Shown: positions 1 through 6,636, numbered from the stretch's first letter. The stretch: 8,378 bases of DNA from Psychrobacter sp. (GCA_012270355.1 JAAXIL010000130.1:1-8378); one strand, 5' to 3'. The notes: generated by a model not told the origin, from the letters alone. Translations and numbers: made by a program.

Positions 1-1295
1 GGTTCGAGCTGTTGTTGGGCGTGGCAGGTTGGCGGTATGAACTGGCGTTGCAATTGCTCAAAACCTTGCCGAAGCAATACCGTCGGCAAATTGTGCCGAT
101 TCCCGACACTGCTGATGACATTTATGCCGAACTCGAACGCAACCATCAACAAGGCTTGCTCAAGCAGTTGTGCCAAGCTTTAACTCGGCGAGGCGTGGTG
201 GGGGTTCAGCCTACGGACTTTGACCCGAGCAAAGTCGAGCGGTATCTACAACCGCAAATTGTGGTGGTGGATGATAAAAACCGCTTGATTGAAAAAGGTC
301 GAGACGTGGCAACCTTGCAGGCTCGCCATGCAGATAAAACCAGTCAAGCGTTGAACACAAAAAAAGGAGCGGAACGGGGCGAGGCAGGCGAGGGCATTCA
401 CAGCACTTTCCCTGAGCACTTTCATTTTGCAAAAAAACGCCATCGGGCGGGCGTGGTGATGAGTGAATTTTCTGCTCTTGTGCCTGATGAGGCAGGGGAG
501 GCAGTCAGCATTCGCCAGTTTACGGATATTAAAGCCAGTTTGCTAGCTCATCGTAAAGGCGTACTCACGCTCAGCAAAAATCAGCTCGGAGCGAAGCAAA
601 AGCAGTTGACCAGCCAAATCGACAAAACCTTTAAGCTGGCGTTTGCTCCACTCGGACAACTCGATAAACTTAAAGCCATCGTGACTGACGCCACACTGGA
701 TGCGGCGCTCAGTGAGCACGCACCTCGGTTTAATCACGACGACATCTTGCCCGATATGAAGCTGGACGATACCTCTGAAAACTTACTTGCTGAATTGCCA
801 TTGACTCAAGCAGAATATGAGCAGTCCGAGCAAGCGGTGGTGGCTGAGTTTCTACTGACGGGACAAACCGTGCTAGTACAGTTAAAAGAAGTGTATGTAC
901 GTTGGCAACGCATTCGTCAGTCGCTACTTATGCTGGATCGTGACGTGTTTGGTGAGTCGATTGAAGACATTGAAGATCAGCTTGATGACTTGCATTTAGC
1001 CGACTTTGTCTATCGCATGGATTATGAGCATTGGCAACAATACACCCGCTATTTAGAAGCGTTGGAGATCCGCATCGAACGGCTGGAGCACAATTTAGAC
1101 GGCGATTTGGATGCCGTGTATGAACTCGACACGCACATGGAGCGACTGGCTGGACGAGCGGACGATGATGCGATTAGTGAATATCGCTGGCTTGTGGAAG
1201 AGTTTCGCATTCAACTCTTTGCCCAGCCGATGAAGACACGACAACCTGTGTCGCAAAAACGCCTGAGTAAGGCATGGGAGCGGGTGCAAACCTAG
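1..1295 (+). CDS. hrpA: ATP-dependent RNA helicase HrpA, C-terminal part (partial, 5' end outside window)
   Basis: This is the last ~430 codons of a DEAH-box RNA helicase; the reading frame is open from base 3 and ends at a TAG. HrpA proteins are usually about 1,300 residues, so the helicase core, winged-helix and OB domains lie upstream of the window. What remains matches the HrpA-specific C-terminal region (DUF3418). Visible matches are a conserved start around GVAGWRYELALQLLKTLPK, then VVDDKNRLIEKGRD, a segment reading FAPLGQLDKLK, and the typical ending EEFRIQLFAQ...PVSQKRL. In the family this protein unwinds RNA, and in E. coli it resolves stalled or collided ribosomes; that role is known from the family, not seen here. 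The apparent TTG start at base 12 is internal, because upstream codons (Phe-Glu-Leu) continue the conserved sequence. The gene converges on the lipoprotein gene downstream. No frameshift was seen. Confidence 0.93.
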   Translation, partial: FELLLGVAGWRYELALQLLKTLPKQYRRQIVPIPDTADDIYAELERNHQQGLLKQLCQALTRRGVVGVQPTDFDPSKVERYLQPQIVVVDDKNRLIEKGRDVATLQARHADKTSQALNTKKGAERGEAGEGIHSTFPEHFHFAKKRHRAGVVMSEFSALVPDEAGEAVSIRQFTDIKASLLAHRKGVLTLSKNQLGAKQKQLTSQIDKTFKLAFAPLGQLDKLKAIVTDATLDAALSEHAPRFNHDDILPDMKLDDTSENLLAELPLTQAEYEQSEQAVVAEFLLTGQTVLVQLKEVYVRWQRIRQSLLMLDRDVFGESIEDIEDQLDDLHLADFVYRMDYEHWQQYTRYLEALEIRIERLEHNLDGDLDAVYELDTHMERLAGRADDDAISEYRWLVEEFRIQLFAQPMKTRQPVSQKRLSKAWERVQT

Positions 1296-1318
1296 CGTTT
1301 ATTGCATTGCGAACAATC

Positions 1319-1352
1319 AAAAAACCGATACCCATTCATTCGCTCAAATGAA
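1319..1352 (-). terminator. Weak candidate terminator after the lipoprotein gene
   Basis: In the 121-base convergent gap there is a perfect 6-base inverted repeat (TTCATT at 1335-1340, AATGAA at 1347-1352, loop of 6). Read on the minus strand, a T6 run (1324-1319) follows 10 bases after the stem. The stem is short and AT-rich and the T run is not adjacent, so this is at best a poor intrinsic terminator. I see no better hairpin in 1296-1416 for either converging gene. Confidence 0.22.
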
Positions 1353-1416
1353 GCAAGGGGAACTATTTAAAGGCTTGAAAACAATGGGTGGAAATGAAAC
1401 TAGGTAAGGGGCTCAC

Positions 1417-2097
1417 TCAAAGAGCGACGAATCCACTGCCCTTGACGGATTCTGAGATTTTATCGCCAGAGGGGTCATATAAAAAACAGACGATTTCACG
1501 ATCGCCATCCGCCCAACTCTCGGGCGTGGGCGTAAATTCTGATAGCTCGTATGGCGATTCTTGGTAATCCACGCCCACATAATCATTAAAAGCATCGGCA
1601 CATTTGTCTAACTCAGCGTTGATGCTGTCTTCACTCGCCTGATACGATGGGGCATCGGGCAATTTAAACACATAAAACACTTCATTATCATGGGGCTGAT
1701 TACAGTTTCTGATCGGGATGGTAATAACCGCCTCCTCATTCGCTTCGCCTTCATTGTCAAAACAAGTTCCAACCTTTAGATCAAATATATCTGCATTGTC
1801 ATAGGTCATCTGCTCAACATTATCAATATCATTTGATTCAGCTTGTTCAATATCGTCGCTCTCAAATGACGACGTATTGTTTGCATGGTTACTGGGTATG
1901 TCATTGGCATCATCTTCCACTATTTTAGTTTTTGCTGATAAGTCTGCTGTAGCTTCGGATGCCGTATCCACAGTTTCGCTTTGCTCTGGCTGTGAGCAAC
2001 CGCTCATAAAGCCAATGCTGGAAGCCATAATACCAACCAGTAGGATAGCGGAAAAATGAGCGGGTTTTTTAGAATTTGAATGGTTAATTGATGACAT
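1417..2097 (-). CDS. Lipoprotein with septum-formation-type (Septum_form-like) domain
   Basis: I predict a 226-residue secreted lipoprotein. The N-terminus has a Lys-Lys pair (10-11), a hydrophobic core (about 15-30) and a lipobox ending Met-Ser-Gly-Cys with Cys34 as the lipid-bearing residue. Residues 35-103 are a low-complexity Asp/Glu/Asn/Ser-rich linker. Residues 104-226 form a compact domain with four cysteines (112, 132, 166, 204) that could make two disulfides. The patterns VGTCFDNEG, CNQPHDNEVF, CADAF-DYVG and ESWADGDREIVCFLYD resemble the 'septum formation' domain family (PF13845), best known from actinobacterial membrane and secreted proteins. Function is unknown; the family name does not establish a role in division. 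The ATG at 2097 is chosen because it gives a normal signal peptide; an ATG at 2106 and a TTG at 2178 are also in frame, and none has a clear ribosome-binding site. The gene is monocistronic by position, 109 bases after the VWA gene on the same strand. Confidence 0.83.
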   Translation of the reverse strand: MSSINHSNSKKPAHFSAILLVGIMASSIGFMSGCSQPEQSETVDTASEATADLSAKTKIVEDDANDIPSNHANNTSSFESDDIEQAESNDIDNVEQMTYDNADIFDLKVGTCFDNEGEANEEAVITIPIRNCNQPHDNEVFYVFKLPDAPSYQASEDSINAELDKCADAFNDYVGVDYQESPYELSEFTPTPESWADGDREIVCFLYDPSGDKISESVKGSGFVAL

Positions 2098-2144
2098 AAA
2101 CAACATGATGAAATAACTGTGATTAGAGCTTGAGATAAGTAAGT

Positions 2145-2153
2145 AGCATAGCA
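2145..2153 (-). promoter_or_regulatory. Candidate extended -10 promoter for the lipoprotein gene
   Basis: The minus strand reads TGCTATGCT, an extended -10 pattern (TGnTATGCT), ending 47 bases before the chosen ATG. No matching -35 hexamer at 16-18 bases was found, which an extended -10 can tolerate. It suggests separate expression of the lipoprotein from the upstream moxR-VWA genes. Weak evidence. Confidence 0.3.
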
Positions 2154-2206
2154 CCGATAGGGTTGGCTTGATAGACAAAGTAGCGTTTAATCGAGAACTG
2201 GCTTAT

Positions 2207-3403
2207 CTATCTCGCCAAATAACTGGTCATCTCTTCAATGCCGTGCAAGGTCATGGGATACATGTGCCCATCGAACACTTTTTCGATTTCCTCGGTGGTG
2301 TGCGTAAATGACCAATAGGTTTCGTCCTCGGGGTTTAGCCAAGCGACTTTGTCAAAATGGTCTCGCACCCGCTTGAGCCAAGTAATGCCCGCCTCGTCAT
2401 TTCGATACTCAACACTGCCTGCAACCGACAAAAGTTCATAAGGTGCCATTGACGCATCACCCACAAAAATCACCCGATATTCTCGCCCGTATTTAGCAAG
2501 CAAATCCAGGGTAGGCGTACGCTCAGAATGCCGACGCAAATTATTCTTCCACACAAAATCATATAGGCAATTGTGGAAATAATAAAACTCAAGCGTTTTA
2601 AACTCATTTTTGCAGGCAGAAAAGAGTTTTTCCATCGCATCGACGTGAACGTCCATGCTACCGCCGATGTCAAACAACATCAGCACTTTAACCCGATTGC
2701 GACGCTCAGGTCGCATTTGAATGTCAAGCAGTCCTTTTTGAGCCGTGCGTTTGATGGTGTCGTCGATGTCGAGTTCTTCATCGCTCCCCGTGCGGGCAAA
2801 CTGTCGCAAGTTGCGTAGAGCAAGTTGTAACTGGCGAGTACCAAGTAAATTATCATCGTCGAGGTTACGGCATTTGCGTTGCTCCCCCCCCTTAACGGCA
2901 CTTCTTTTGCGGGATTCTCCGCCAACCCGTACGCCCTCAGGATGGTCGCCATACGCCCCAAACGGTGATGTGCCTCCCGTGCCGACCCATTTGCTTCCGC
3001 CTTCGTGCCGTTCTTTTTGTTCCTTGAGGCGTTCTTCTAATGCCTTCATGAGTTCATCAAGCGAACCATAACGATCCAGCAAACGGCGTTCTTCTTCGCT
3101 TAAATTTTTCGGGTCAAGCTCAGGATCAAGCCACTCTTTGGGTATGGCGGTGAGCTTGTCCATCAACTCATCGATGTCGGCACTGTCCACGCCATCAAAA
3201 AAATCCGCCATCGCTCGGTCGAATTTATCAAAATGACGTTCGTCTTTGACCATGCACAGTTTGATGAGGCGATAAAAGTCTTCCCGTGTGTAAGTAGCAG
3301 GGTTAATCAAGCCCGCATCGAGCAAGGCGTGCAAATCAAGTAGTTCCCGAGTGCTGACAGGAACGCCATAAGTGCGTAGGGTGTAAAAAAGTTTGGTAAA
3401 CAA
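2207..3403 (-). CDS. CoxE-like VWA domain-containing protein
   Basis: This 398-residue protein is of the CoxE-like VWA family (PF05762), the usual partner of a MoxR-type ATPase. The N-terminal helical part (FYTLRTYGVPVSTRELLDL...) is followed by a charged stretch (about 95-135), a Gly-rich segment (140-162) and a basic linker. The C-terminal VWA domain starts near residue 236. Its metal-binding MIDAS-type motif reads Asp245-Ile-Gly-Gly-Ser249, so the first Ser of DxSxS is Gly; my recollection is that this is normal in this family. FYYFHNCLYDFVWK and VIFVGDASMAP are further family signatures. Length is normal for the family. The start is TTG at 3403, chosen because the resulting N-terminus aligns with the family and a GGAGG lies just upstream. 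One base separates it from the moxR stop, so translation is probably coupled. A run of eight G lies at codons 171-174. In the family such proteins work with MoxR ATPases in maturing or remodelling target proteins; the target here is unknown. Confidence 0.9.
   Translation of the reverse strand: MFTKLFYTLRTYGVPVSTRELLDLHALLDAGLINPATYTREDFYRLIKLCMVKDERHFDKFDRAMADFFDGVDSADIDELMDKLTAIPKEWLDPELDPKNLSEEERRLLDRYGSLDELMKALEERLKEQKERHEGGSKWVGTGGTSPFGAYGDHPEGVRVGGESRKRSAVKGGEQRKCRNLDDDNLLGTRQLQLALRNLRQFARTGSDEELDIDDTIKRTAQKGLLDIQMRPERRNRVKVLMLFDIGGSMDVHVDAMEKLFSACKNEFKTLEFYYFHNCLYDFVWKNNLRRHSERTPTLDLLAKYGREYRVIFVGDASMAPYELLSVAGSVEYRNDEAGITWLKRVRDHFDKVAWLNPEDETYWSFTHTTEEIEKVFDGHMYPMTLHGIEEMTSYLAR
2884..2891. 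repeat. G8/C8 homopolymer inside the VWA gene
   Basis: The plus strand has eight consecutive C, read as eight G in the coding strand of the VWA gene (Lys171-Gly-Gly-Glu174). It lies in the basic linker just before the VWA domain. The reading frame is intact in this copy. Loss of one G would shift into a frame that stops at 2680, about 70 codons later, before the metal-binding motif region is read correctly. Confidence 0.95.
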
Positions 3404-3412
3404 ATTACCTCC
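3404..3412 (-). promoter_or_regulatory. Ribosome-binding site for the VWA gene, inside the end of moxR
   Basis: GGAGG (3412-3408 on the minus strand) spans the last two codons of the MoxR gene (CGG AGG). It is followed by the TAA stop, one T, and the TTG start of the VWA gene. The spacing of 4 bases is short, but the match to the anti-Shine-Dalgarno sequence is strong. It supports the non-ATG start and suggests that the two partners are made by coupled translation. Confidence 0.7.
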
Positions 3413-4187
3413 GCATCAAATTGGCAAAGCGTTGTAGTAAAGTGATGTCCGCCTCATTTTTTAGCAGTGCACCATATAGTGGCGGAATGGATTTCTCGCC
3501 CCGTAAGTTTTCTTCCAGCTCTTCTTGAGCCATGTCATCAGCTACCAATAAGGTGAGCCAATCGACAAGTTCCGATGTAGACGGCGGTTTTTTTAAGCCT
3601 TGCACGCCTCTGAGTTTGTAGAACACGTCAAGAGCATCGTTAACGAGTTTTTCTTGCAAACCCGAAAAGTGCACGGAGAGGATTTGACGCATGCTATCCG
3701 CAGCAGGATAGTCTATGTTAAGTAAAAAGCACAGCCGCAAAAACGCCCTTTTATCGAGCTCGTGTAGCAAGTCGTTGGGAAACTCAATGGCTGCCTTGTC
3801 GATTTCGTCAATCAATAGCACGCATCGTTCTTTGCTGGTAAAGGCTTCCCACAGTTTGCCAGGCTTGATGTAATTGCCAATGTCATACACCTTATCATCA
3901 CCAAGCTGACTGTCCCGCAAACGAGACACTGCATCGTACTCATACAAGCCTTGTTCGGCTTTGGTGGTCGATTTAATGTGCCAAGTAATCAGAGGCATAT
4001 CTAAACTTTGGGCAATCTCTTCGGCAAGCAAAGTTTTGCCCGTACCTGGCTCACCTTTGATGAGCAGTGGCTTTTGTAGCGTCATCGCCGAGTTGACTGC
4101 CAGTTGCAAGTCGGGGGTGGCGATATAGCTTTGCGTGCCAGTAAAGGATGGGTTTTGCTGATTAGAATTGGACGGATTATCGGTCAT
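3405..4187 (-). CDS. MoxR-type AAA+ ATPase with an apparent internal deletion
   Basis: This 260-residue AAA+ ATPase of the MoxR group is the chaperone-like partner of the VWA protein downstream. Walker A is GEPGTGKT (45-52) and Walker B is VLLIDEID (123-130). WHIKSTTKAEQGLYEYDAVSRLRDSQLGD and the late PPSTSELVDWL segment are strong family signatures. From my knowledge of relatives, LLHELD(K/R) should be followed by about 32 residues (a strand, the sensor 1 strand ending near TSNNEKELPD) before AFLRRCFF. Here ELDK (143-146) runs through a single Arg147 straight into AFLRLCF (148-154). The sensor 1 Asn is therefore absent, and the second Arg of the RR pair, a candidate arginine finger, is Leu152. 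The frame is kept, so this is a deletion and not a frameshift. ATP binding may survive; normal hydrolysis is doubtful. The ATG at 4187 has only a weak purine stretch upstream. The gene lies 38 bases after the membrane-protein gene and 1 base before the VWA gene. Confidence 0.88.
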   Translation of the reverse strand: MTDNPSNSNQQNPSFTGTQSYIATPDLQLAVNSAMTLQKPLLIKGEPGTGKTLLAEEIAQSLDMPLITWHIKSTTKAEQGLYEYDAVSRLRDSQLGDDKVYDIGNYIKPGKLWEAFTSKERCVLLIDEIDKAAIEFPNDLLHELDKRAFLRLCFLLNIDYPAADSMRQILSVHFSGLQEKLVNDALDVFYKLRGVQGLKKPPSTSELVDWLTLLVADDMAQEELEENLRGEKSIPPLYGALLKNEADITLLQRFANLMRR

Positions 4188-4225
4188 AGTGTTTAATCTT
4201 TAGAAAATTTATCGAAGTTAAAAAG

Positions 4226-4804
4226 TTATTTTTTGGTTTTAATCAATGTCGCATCGGGTTCATTGCCTACATTGGTATCAACAACGCTGGCGTAATTTGC
4301 TGAGGCTAGAGCAAGCTGTTCTTCTTCATACTCACGCTCGGCTTGTTCATCCAGCAAGGCTTGCTGGCGAGATTTCTCTACGGCTTTGTCAATCAATCCC
4401 TTAATCACTTGCCAAATAAAGCCCAAAAACAACCCAACAGCAAACACCACCAAAATTGGCAACAGGTTTGACAGTGCCAGCCCCATGTCTTTCATCAGAA
4501 TACCATACACCACGGCGATACTGGCAGGGGCAATATCGCCCGTGTCGCCAAGTGCCGTCGTTGGTGTGAGCAAGACGGCAAACACGGCAAGCCAGCTCAT
4601 GCCCCCAAATGGCTTTGGCAACACTCGCACGATAAACAACCAAAGCAAAAGCACAATCACCGAAAAGCCGACATAAGCATACAAAGGCAACAAGTCGGGC
4701 GGAACGCCGTCAACAAGATTGCTCCACCATCGCGTCAATTCGCTTAGGCGATCGCTGATTTCATCTAGGGGTAAATTGACAATAAAATTGGCTAACCAGT
4801 CCAT
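4226..4804 (-). CDS. Conserved-looking membrane protein of unknown function
   Basis: I do not recognise a family for this 192-residue protein. It starts with an amphipathic stretch containing two Trp (WLANFIVNL and RWWSNL, 3-30). Hydrophobic segments follow at about 41-62, 69-86 and 112-137, with a less certain one at 90-104, so it is probably an inner-membrane protein with three or four spans. Residues 138-165 are highly charged and helix-prone (DKAVEKSRQQALLDEQAERE), possibly a cytoplasmic coiled coil. The tail 166-192 is polar. The ATG at 4804 has a weak AGAGAA about six bases upstream. The gene sits between ycgL (60-base gap) and moxR (38-base gap) on the same strand. The position suggests, but does not show, a link to the MoxR-VWA pair, for example as a membrane anchor or client. 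Confidence 0.8.
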   Translation of the reverse strand: MDWLANFIVNLPLDEISDRLSELTRWWSNLVDGVPPDLLPLYAYVGFSVIVLLLWLFIVRVLPKPFGGMSWLAVFAVLLTPTTALGDTGDIAPASIAVVYGILMKDMGLALSNLLPILVVFAVGLFLGFIWQVIKGLIDKAVEKSRQQALLDEQAEREYEEEQLALASANYASVVDTNVGNEPDATLIKTKK

Positions 4805-4832
4805 TTTTTTCTCTATAAGATATTAAGTGAAA

Positions 4833-4853
4833 ACCGCTGAAGCAGAATGCGGT
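4833..4853 (-). terminator. Weak hairpin between ycgL and the membrane-protein gene
   Basis: On the minus strand ACCGC and GCGGT form a 5-base GC-rich stem with an 11-base loop, followed by a short T run (TTTT including the last stem base). It begins 11 bases after the ycgL stop. The plus strand also ends in ATTTT. It could be a partial terminator or processing stem that separates ycgL from the downstream genes. The T run is too short for confidence. Confidence 0.3.
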
Positions 4854-4864
4854 ATTTTAGCACG

Positions 4865-5185
4865 TTAATCATACTTCTTATCTTGCATGGCTTTTACCCG
4901 ATTGTTCGCCTGACGCGTCAACACGTCCGCAGGCGGTGCTTGCACAAAATAGCCTTGTTCGGACAGTTTGGCAATCACATCATCTTTATCCACTCGAGCC
5001 AGTTTTTTGGTCTCATCGAGGTCTAAATGCATCAAAAATCGTCCTTCGCCTAGATTTTGACGTAAATCTTTGGGTAATACTGCCAGCCAGTCTTTTAGTT
5101 CTTCGGTATCGTCTGGATAATCAGGGCGAGCAATATAGACATACATTTCTTCATGTTTGGGAAATTTATAAACGTCGCAGTGCAT
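4865..5185 (-). CDS. ycgL: YcgL family protein
   Basis: This 106-residue cytosolic protein belongs to the YcgL family (PF05166), small proteins of gammaproteobacteria with no settled function. Family features are the N-terminal MHCDVYKF, the strand MYVYIARPDY, the middle GRFLMHLDLDETKKLARVD, and the near-invariant C-terminal EQGYFVQAPP (77-85 region). Length agrees with the E. coli protein (about 108). The ATG at 5185 is chosen over an in-frame ATG at 5239. It has a good AAGGAA five bases upstream and it places the family's Cys-x-x-Tyr near the N-terminus, whereas the longer form would overlap the end of the upstream kinase-like gene. It lies 40 bases after that gene and is probably cotranscribed with it. 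Confidence 0.93.
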   Translation of the reverse strand: MHCDVYKFPKHEEMYVYIARPDYPDDTEELKDWLAVLPKDLRQNLGEGRFLMHLDLDETKKLARVDKDDVIAKLSEQGYFVQAPPADVLTRQANNRVKAMQDKKYD

Positions 5186-5225
5186 GAGGTTTCCTTTATA
5201 CAGGTTATTATTAAATTGAAAAATT

Positions 5226-6545
5226 TTAGCGTCCGCCAAGCAAGTTCACCCGAGCGTCGGTAAACATATCCATGTCGGGGGCGAGGGTTCGCATAAATCG
5301 GTCAAAATATAGCATCTGTTTGGTAAGCAGGGCAAAGTCACGAGGGAAGTGAATGCCATGCCGTTTGCCAACCGTTACAATCTCGAGCATCATTTTGTTT
5401 AACTCTTCGGCTTGGGCATTTTTTGCCTTGTCGTTGACAGGTTTTTGCGATGCATTAGGGGTGCCATAAGGTTTGGCTTCTGCCATCAGCGTTCGCATCA
5501 CTTGGGTCAAATCTCGTTCCAGCTCGCCCGTATCCACTTTGTCACGCCCGTGCGTCATGCCCATGTCAATCATACACTCTGCCATCATCGCATAATCTTC
5601 GACTTGTAGTGCCTGCATCATGCCCATGCACGCCTGCCAACTCTCGGGCTGTAGCTTGCCAACAATGCCAAAGTCCAAAAAGCCGATGCGTCCATCGGTG
5701 AGTAGCATCAAATTGCCCGCATGCAAATCAGCGTGGAAACTTTTGGCAAACATGAGGCTGGCGAACCAAGTGTTGAGCGTGTCTGCCATCACTTGAGCCG
5801 GATCATCGCAGTACGCCCGCATGGCTTGCTCGTCAATCATCGACATGCCATGCAGACGGGTCATGGTGAGCACCCGTTTGGTAGTCAGGTGTCCGATGAC
5901 CTCGGGGGCGACGACTCGAGTATTGCCCGTGTCTCTTAAAAATTGCCAAAAATCCTCGATATTGTTCGCTTCGCTTATAAAGTCGGTTTCGGCGAGCATT
6001 TGGGTTTTGATTTCGTCAATGATGGGCGAGATGCGAGCAAATTTGAAATTAGGGACAGTGAGTTCCAGCACCTTGACTACCGCATACAACACGCCCAAAT
6101 CGGTTTGCATCACCGTTTCAACGTCAGGCTTTTGCACCTTGAGGACGACCTCACGCCCATCATGCAGGGTTGCGACATGGACTTGAGCGATACTGGCAGA
6201 AGCCAACGGCTTTTCGTCTATGTGAGCAAAATGATCATTGAGCGAGCCATGTGGGGCAAGCTCTTGTTTGAGCACTCGCTCAATATACGAAAACGGCAAA
6301 GGCGTGGTTTGATCAAGACACCCTTGAAACGCTAACACATAGTCACGGGGAAAAATTGAAGGCGTACTGGCGATGAATTGCCCAATTTTAATGTAAGTTG
6401 TGCCTAGATTTTCAAAAGTTTCTCGTAGCAAATTGGCATCGGGCTTTTCGCCTTTCGCCACTCTGAGGGCGGACAAGCCCGTCACACTCACCGTGCGTTG
6501 TAATCGGTTTAAAACATTTAAAGGGGTTTTTAGGGGGTTTTGCAT
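5226..6545 (-). CDS. AarF/ABC1/UbiB-family protein kinase-like protein
   Basis: This 439-residue atypical kinase is of the AarF/UbiB/ADCK family, whose members support ubiquinone or lipid metabolism; the exact substrate here is unknown. Visible landmarks are the family-specific KxGQ motif (KIGQ, 53-56) with TPSIFP after it, the A-rich nucleotide loop PLASASIAQVH (113-123), the probable ATP-binding Lys136 in VVLKVQKP, the ExD motif (Glu186-Thr-Asp188), the catalytic-like HADLHAGN (Asp273, Asn278) and DFG (291-293). Residues around 365-385 are a low-complexity insertion rich in Lys, Ala and Asn. E. coli UbiB is about 546 residues and ends in two membrane helices. This protein stops before that region and shows no membrane tail, so it is better called a UbiB paralogue than UbiB itself. 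No ubiquinone genes are nearby. The ATG at 6545 has no obvious ribosome-binding site. It is the first of five closely spaced minus-strand genes. Confidence 0.92.
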   Translation of the reverse strand: MQNPLKTPLNVLNRLQRTVSVTGLSALRVAKGEKPDANLLRETFENLGTTYIKIGQFIASTPSIFPRDYVLAFQGCLDQTTPLPFSYIERVLKQELAPHGSLNDHFAHIDEKPLASASIAQVHVATLHDGREVVLKVQKPDVETVMQTDLGVLYAVVKVLELTVPNFKFARISPIIDEIKTQMLAETDFISEANNIEDFWQFLRDTGNTRVVAPEVIGHLTTKRVLTMTRLHGMSMIDEQAMRAYCDDPAQVMADTLNTWFASLMFAKSFHADLHAGNLMLLTDGRIGFLDFGIVGKLQPESWQACMGMMQALQVEDYAMMAECMIDMGMTHGRDKVDTGELERDLTQVMRTLMAEAKPYGTPNASQKPVNDKAKNAQAEELNKMMLEIVTVGKRHGIHFPRDFALLTKQMLYFDRFMRTLAPDMDMFTDARVNLLGGR

Positions 6546-6581
6546 AAATTTATATGGTTAGTTATTAGTAGTCGATCAACG

Positions 6582-6633
6582 ATGATAGTGGTTCAAGACG
6601 TAGCGAAATTTAAAAGTAGGCAATCCCTATCAT
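6582..6633. repeat. Inverted repeat in the gap upstream of the aarF-like gene
   Basis: ATGATAG (6582-6588) is mirrored by CTATCAT (6627-6633), with a near-match extending to nine or ten bases if one mismatch or gap is allowed (ATGATAGTGG against CCCTATCAT). The arms are separated by 38 bases. It fills most of the 91-base gap between the acyltransferase stop and the aarF-like start. It may be an operator, a long-loop stem in the transcript, or chance. I see no convincing promoter in this gap. Confidence 0.4.
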
Positions 6634-6636
6634 AAA

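Noticed and set aside
245..249. VWA MIDAS motif DIGGS as a sign of an inactive VWA domain (protein residues 245-249)
   Set aside because: From memory, a Gly at this position is common in CoxE-like proteins paired with MoxR, so it is not evidence of loss of function.
2098..2178. N-terminal extension of the lipoprotein to a TTG at 2178
   Set aside because: It would place a second hydrophobic stretch before the signal peptide and has no ribosome-binding site; the ATG at 2097 gives a normal lipoprotein signal.
2745..3071. Plus-strand 108-codon frame opposite the VWA gene
   Set aside because: Ser/Arg/Pro-rich translation typical of an antisense shadow; the VWA gene is clearly real here.
3745..3752. 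Frameshift or sequencing slip as the cause of the odd MoxR middle
   Set aside because: Only one codon separates the two conserved blocks and they are in the same frame, so the missing residues are not present in any other frame.
5186..5239. Longer YcgL starting at 5239
   Set aside because: The extension overlaps the end of the aarF-like gene and is not family-like; the ATG at 5185 has a good ribosome-binding site.
5821..6335. Two overlapping plus-strand reading frames of 121 and 130 codons opposite the aarF-like gene
   Set aside because: They lie wholly antisense to a gene with intact kinase motifs, resemble no family, and have no ribosome-binding site. They are by-products of its codon use.
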